Origin: an uncultured Clostridia bacterium
GTDB lineage: Bacteria; Bacillota; Clostridia; TANB77; CAG-508
DNA: 27,755 bases
Reading direction: 5' to 3'
NCBI GenBank assembly: GCA_947628395.1
Contig: CANQZP010000008.1
Location: 1 to 27,755, forward strand
The notes beneath the pieces are model-generated. The model saw only the letters and a list, made by a program, of their open reading frames with translations, was not told the origin of the DNA and did not search any database. Shown piece after piece: positions 24,242 to 27,755 of the stretch (within the stretch, counting starts at the first letter, position 1; each line of letters opens with the position of its first letter). A program made the translations under genes and the position numbers.

Positions 24242-25012
24242 TTATTTATTTATTCTTATAATTTTTTCGACTTTACAATTTTCGTCATTTATTTTAAATA
24301 CACAAGCATTTAATTTCGTATCTCCTTCTGCAGTTTTATATTTTTCTGGTAATGAAGTTATAAATCTTTTAAGTGAAACCCCTATATCCATTCCTATTAC
24401 TGAATTTTTAGGTCCAGTCATACCAATATCCGTTATATATGCTGTTCCTTTTTCCAATATAGTTTGGTCAGCTGTTTGTACATGTGTATGTGTTCCAAAT
24501 AAAACAGTAGCTTTACCATCTAAGAAATATCCCATTGCAATTTTCTCAGCTGTAGCTTCTGCATGGAAATCTACAACAATTATATCTACATCATCTTTTA
24601 TTTTTTCAATTATATTCTCTACTTCTATAAAAGGATTTTCAGCAAGAACTGTCATACTAGCTCTACCAATTAAATTAATTACTGCTATTTTCTTATCTTT
24701 ACATTTATATATATTATAGCCTTTCCCAGGATTATTTTTAGGATAGTTAGCAGGTCTTATTAGTTTCTCATGATCTATAAACTTAAAAATATCTTTCTTT
24801 CCCCAAGTATGATTTCCCATTGTAATTACATCTACATCTAATTTTAAAAGTGTATCAAAAGCTTTTTCGTTTATTCCCATTCCATCTGCCACATTTTCTG
24901 CATTGACTATAACAAAATCTATCTTATATTCTTCTTTTATACTATATAGTTCGCTTTGAAGTTTTTTTAGCCCAGACATTCCAACTAAATCACCAACAGC
25001 TAAAATATTCAT
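24242..25012 (-). CDS. ymdB: YmdB-type metallophosphoesterase (TIGR00282)
   Basis: A di-metal phosphodiesterase; B. subtilis YmdB hydrolyses 2',3'-cyclic nucleotides and affects biofilm and motility choice. It has 256 residues. Metal-binding motifs are intact: GDLVG (7-11), NAENVADGMG, GNHTWGKKDIF, DFHAEATAEK and FGTHTHVQTAD. ATG follows GAGGTG. It sits between dprA and spoVS. The upstream rny (ymdA) gene that often accompanies it is not here. Confidence 0.94.
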   Translation of the reverse strand: MNILAVGDLVGMSGLKKLQSELYSIKEEYKIDFVIVNAENVADGMGINEKAFDTLLKLDVDVITMGNHTWGKKDIFKFIDHEKLIRPANYPKNNPGKGYNIYKCKDKKIAVINLIGRASMTVLAENPFIEVENIIEKIKDDVDIIVVDFHAEATAEKIAMGYFLDGKATVLFGTHTHVQTADQTILEKGTAYITDIGMTGPKNSVIGMDIGVSLKRFITSLPEKYKTAEGDTKLNACVFKINDENCKVEKIIRINK

Positions 25013-25069
25013 AATTAATCACCTCTTTTTAATTTTAACATTTTAATATATTGATATGCAAGTTTTAGT

Positions 25070-25931
25070 TTAATTTTCTATACCTAATGTATTTAAAATA
25101 TCTTGTGTACATGTTAATATTGGAGCACCCTCTTTTATTAAGTTATTAGTTCCTTCTGAATTTATACTCGTTATATTTCCAGGCACTACAAAAACTTCTT
25201 TTCCTTGTTCTAAAGCCAAATCTGCAGTAATTAAACTTCCACTTCTCTTTTTAGCTTCTACAACTACAGTTATATCAGATAAGCCACTTACAATTCTATT
25301 CCTCATAGGGAAAAAATCTTTTTGAGGAGTCATTCCGAGCAACATATTCTGAAATAATTAATCCACCTTCTGATAATATTCTTTCATATAATTTTTTATT
25401 TTCTTTTGGATATATATAATCAATTCCAGACCCTAAAACAGCTATTGTATTTTTATTTGCAGATAGAGCTCCTAGATGAGAAAATGTATCAATTCCTTTA
25501 GCCATTCCACTCACAATTACTATATCTTTCTTACTTAGATTATATGATAATTTATAAGCTATCTCTTTTCCATAATTTGAGCAATCTCTACAACCAACTA
25601 TTGAAACATTGTATTCTTTATTTAATAAATCAAGATTTCCTCTTGCATATAATACAATTGGAAAACCATATATATTTTTCAATCTATTAGGATATCTTTC
25701 GTCAAAAATGTTTATCACATCTATTTTTTCTTTATCTATTAGATTTAGTTTTTCATCTAAAACTTTTTTATTATTTTCATTTAAAACTTCTGATTTTATT
25801 TTGTCTGGTAAATCTTTTTCTTTTAATTTAAAAATATTTTTAGGATTTTTATATTTTTCCAATAATACAATCTTTTCAATTGGCCTTAAATTTAAAATTG
25901 AGAGCCAAATCCAGTATTTTAAATCTTTCAT
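25070..25931 (-). CDS. dprA: DNA-processing protein DprA, interrupted by one +1 frameshift
   Basis: DprA loads RecA onto incoming single-stranded DNA in natural transformation. The first frame holds the N-terminal domain and most of the Rossmann-like fold: SIVGCRDCSNYG, VSGMAKGIDTFSH and GSGIDYIYPKENKKLY. The second frame resumes with GMTPQKDFFPMRNRIVSGLSD, EAKKRSGSLITADLALEQG and VPGNI. Skipping the C at 25337 (codon 199, CGG-A) joins them as EYVAGMTPQKDFFP, restoring the Gly that is conserved in SEYPxGTxP of the family. The joined product is 286 residues, close to the short B. subtilis form. No other lesion is seen. ATG at 25931 follows GGAGG; the longer TTG start would contain that site. 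It could be a recent pseudogene, a base error or a frameshift-decoded gene. Confidence 0.86.
25334..25337 (-). other. +1 frameshift site in dprA (CGG-A)
   Basis: On the minus strand the zero frame reads TAT GTT GCT CGG AAT GAC; skipping the C gives GTT GCT GGA ATG ACT. The zero frame runs 13 more codons to a stop. The pentamer CGGAA is the same as at the gerW site. The exact base added is not fixed by the protein alignment, since loss of any one base in GTTGCTC would also restore frame. Confidence 0.8.
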
Positions 25932-25972
25932 TAAAACCTCCAAATTATAGCCCCCAATATTTATTTATAATT

Positions 25973-26809
25973 TTATTTTTTTGCCGCCTTAACTACATTA
26001 TTCATAAGCATAGCTATAGTCATTGGTCCAACCCCTCCTGGGACTGGAGAAATAAATTTAGCTTTTTTACTTACATTCTCAAAATCTACGTCACCTTTTA
26101 GTTTTCCATCTTCTGTTCTATTAATTCCTACATCAACAACAATTACTCCATCTTTTACCATATCAGCTTTTAAAAATTCAGCTTTTCCTATTGCTGTTAC
26201 AATTATATCTGCTTGTCTTGTAATATTTTCAATATTTTTAGTTTTAGAATGGCAAACTGTAACAGTAGCATTTTTATTTAATAAACATTGTATCATAGGT
26301 TTTCCTACAATATTACTTCTACCTAATATTACAGCATTCTTTCCTTCTATATCTATATTATATTCCTCTAATAATTTTATAACTCCAAATGGTGTACATG
26401 AAATAAAACAATCTTGTCCTATTGATAATTTTCCTACATTAATTGGATTAAAACCATCAACATCCTTTTCAGGACTTATTTTCTGAAAAGCTTCGTTTAT
26501 ATCTAAATTATTTGGTATAGGACTTTGAAGAAGTATTCCATGAATATCTTTTTTATTATTTAAAGAATCTATCAGATTTAATAAATCTTCTTGAGTAATA
26601 TCATCATTTAATAAATATTCTTCAAATTCAACTCCTACTTCTTCACAAGCTCTACTTTTATTTCTAACATAAACTTTTGATGCAGGATTATCACCAACCA
26701 TTATTACTGCAAGTTTTGGTAATATTCCTTCTTTCTTAAGTTCATCTACTTCTTCTTTTAAATTTTGTCTTATTTTTTTCGCAGTTAATTTTCCATCTAA
26801 TAATTCCAT
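25973..26809 (-). CDS. folD: Bifunctional methylene-THF dehydrogenase / methenyl-THF cyclohydrolase
   Basis: Interconverts 5,10-methylene-THF and 10-formyl-THF for one-carbon supply to purines and formylmethionine. It has 278 residues with the folate-site lysine in YVRNKSRACEEVG, the GILLQSPIP and PEKDVDGFNPINVG blocks, the dinucleotide-binding GRSNIVGKPM and the C-terminal PVPGGVGPMT. ATG lies 9 bases after the uppP stop, with AGGAG overlapping the end of uppP. It precedes dprA. Confidence 0.97.
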   Translation of the reverse strand: MELLDGKLTAKKIRQNLKEEVDELKKEGILPKLAVIMVGDNPASKVYVRNKSRACEEVGVEFEEYLLNDDITQEDLLNLIDSLNNKKDIHGILLQSPIPNNLDINEAFQKISPEKDVDGFNPINVGKLSIGQDCFISCTPFGVIKLLEEYNIDIEGKNAVILGRSNIVGKPMIQCLLNKNATVTVCHSKTKNIENITRQADIIVTAIGKAEFLKADMVKDGVIVVDVGINRTEDGKLKGDVDFENVSKKAKFISPVPGGVGPMTIAMLMNNVVKAAKK

Positions 26810-26818
26810 AAATTTCTC

Positions 26819-27604
26819 CTACTTAATAAAATATACACCTATTACAAATAAACCTAGTAAAACCCTATAAATTGCAAAAACTTTAAAACTTCCTTTTTTC
26901 AAAAATTCTAATAAAAATTTGATTACTATAATTCCAACTATAAAACTTGAAAGCACTCCAATTATAAATTCTTTTGAAAATTCAAATACTGAAAGCTTTA
27001 AAATGGTAGCAGCAAAAATTATTGGTGTCGACAATAAAAAAGTATATTTTGCTACACTTTCCCTATCTACATGTAAAGCTCTTCCAACAGTAATTGTAGC
27101 ACCTGACCTAGAAACTCCAGGAATAAAAGCCATTACTTGAGATATACCTATCAGAAAAGCCTGTTTAAAAGACATATTCTCATAGTTCGTATCAGATTTT
27201 GATTTTTTATCTATTACATACAACAAAATTCCCATTATAATCAATGCACAAGCTATAATAAGCGGATGCCTCAAATATTCTTCTAAAAATTTATCAAATA
27301 TTAAACCAATAATTCCAGCAGGTATAGTAGCAGCAACTATGTAAAAAAATATTTTTGATTCTGTTGATTCTTTTTTATTTACAACTCTCTCATAAGCACC
27401 TTTAAAAAGATTAATCCAATCCTTAAAAAAGAATATACATATTGCCATTAATGTTCCAAAATGCAAAGCAATATCAAAAGAATCAGGTATATTCCAATTA
27501 AAGAAAAAATTAGGTATTAAATACAAATGAGCCGAACTAGATATAGGTAATAATTCAGTTAATCCTTGAACTACACCTAAAATAATCGCTTGATATATCT
27601 CCAT
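26819..27604 (-). CDS. uppP: Undecaprenyl-diphosphatase UppP (BacA)
   Basis: Dephosphorylates undecaprenyl pyrophosphate to recycle the lipid carrier of peptidoglycan precursors; high dosage gives bacitracin resistance. It has 261 residues and about eight membrane segments. Active-site blocks are GVVQGLTELLPISSSAHL at the N-terminus (Q in place of the first Glu, as in many homologues) and FIPGVSRSGATI (about 165). An upstream TTG start at 27622 is unlikely because GAGGTG lies just before ATG at 27604. It is the first gene in this stretch of the uppP-folD-dprA-ymdB direction. I saw no convincing promoter in 27605-27678. Confidence 0.96.
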   Translation of the reverse strand: MEIYQAIILGVVQGLTELLPISSSAHLYLIPNFFFNWNIPDSFDIALHFGTLMAICIFFFKDWINLFKGAYERVVNKKESTESKIFFYIVAATIPAGIIGLIFDKFLEEYLRHPLIIACALIIMGILLYVIDKKSKSDTNYENMSFKQAFLIGISQVMAFIPGVSRSGATITVGRALHVDRESVAKYTFLLSTPIIFAATILKLSVFEFSKEFIIGVLSSFIVGIIVIKFLLEFLKKGSFKVFAIYRVLLGLFVIGVYFIK

Positions 27605-27678
27605 TTTCCACCTCTTTACCAAAAATAATTATGCTAAATTTTTTGTACATTTTAAGTATATAAAATGTGTAATCCAAA

Positions 27679-27755
27679 TAGCGCGAAGGGATTTCCATCT
27701 ATTTTTTCAGGTTGTTCGCTGTGGGGACCGATGAGGGCTGTTTAATGCGAGTAGC
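27679..27755. repeat. Start of a repeat element sharing its end with the left foldback
   Basis: TAGCGCGAAGGGATTT (27679-27694) is identical to 126-141. The following sequence is GC-richer than the genes and includes GGGGACC and TTGTTCGCTGTGG. The element is cut by the window edge, so its second arm is not visible. Confidence 0.5.

Noticed and set aside
25070..25345. Separate gene starting at ATG 25345 for the second half of dprA
   Set aside because: It has no Shine-Dalgarno, and the half-domain begins in the middle of the DprA fold.
25296..25345. Classical slippery site for programmed frameshifting, as in prfB or dnaX
   Set aside because: Neither shift site has a heptameric slippery run, an in-frame stop at the shift codon, or an upstream internal Shine-Dalgarno. 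Only the CGG-A context is shared.

Overview
The window is a 27.8 kb piece of an AT-rich, Gram-positive, probably spore-forming Clostridia-type genome. Supporting evidence: strong AGGAGG ribosome sites, AGA-dominated arginine codons, sporulation genes (spoIIM, spoVS, gerW/ytfJ), clostridial neighbour pairs (recA-recX, DUF2953-gerW, ymdB-spoVS, spoIIM-xerD) and many short intergenic hairpins. The species cannot be named from the sequence. Every protein gene is on the minus strand; only one tRNA-Leu(UAG) is on the plus strand. Reading in the direction of transcription means reading from high to low coordinates.

Layout from low to high coordinate. 1-690: gene-free, with a GC-rich inverted repeat, a roughly 265 bp foldback element and a 33-base TG microsatellite. 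691-7679: a six-gene run driven from a good sigma-A promoter upstream of ftsY (ftsY, UPF0182 membrane protein, DUF5665, pgsA, ligA, unknown 82-aa protein), mostly membrane and envelope housekeeping. 7766-8748: a lone sortase gene between two nearly identical hairpins. 8794-11337: a cadmium/zinc resistance operon (cadC-type ArsR repressor, separate HMA metal-binding protein, P1B ATPase without its own HMA domain) with two operator palindromes, one between -35 and -10. 11385-13216: repeats around an intracellular GH13 alpha-amylase. 13254-15683: pilin-like surface protein, hotdog thioesterase and DUF4116 repeat protein in one operon. 15901-17537: spoIIM-xerD. 17708-17939: tRNA-Leu with promoter and terminators. 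17977-18489: unknown gene. 18564-22098: recA-recX-scpA-DUF2953-gerW, without scpB. 22106-23763: orphan membrane-anchored peptide-binding protein. 23845-27604: uppP-folD-dprA-ymdB-spoVS. The window ends inside another copy of the repeat family seen at the left edge.

Most interesting observation: two otherwise perfectly conserved genes, gerW and dprA, are each broken by exactly one +1 frameshift. In both the break is an in-frame CGG codon followed by A (CGGA), and skipping the C restores the reading frame with a conserved glycine codon GGA. By manual scan CGG occurs in frame only once more in about 8,100 codons, in an unrecognised gene. This suggests either +1 frameshifting at an unassigned or starved CGG codon, comparable to the AGG-Y shifts reported for Perkinsus mitochondria, or a systematic one-base error. 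Raw reads and a genome-wide CGG survey would separate the two.
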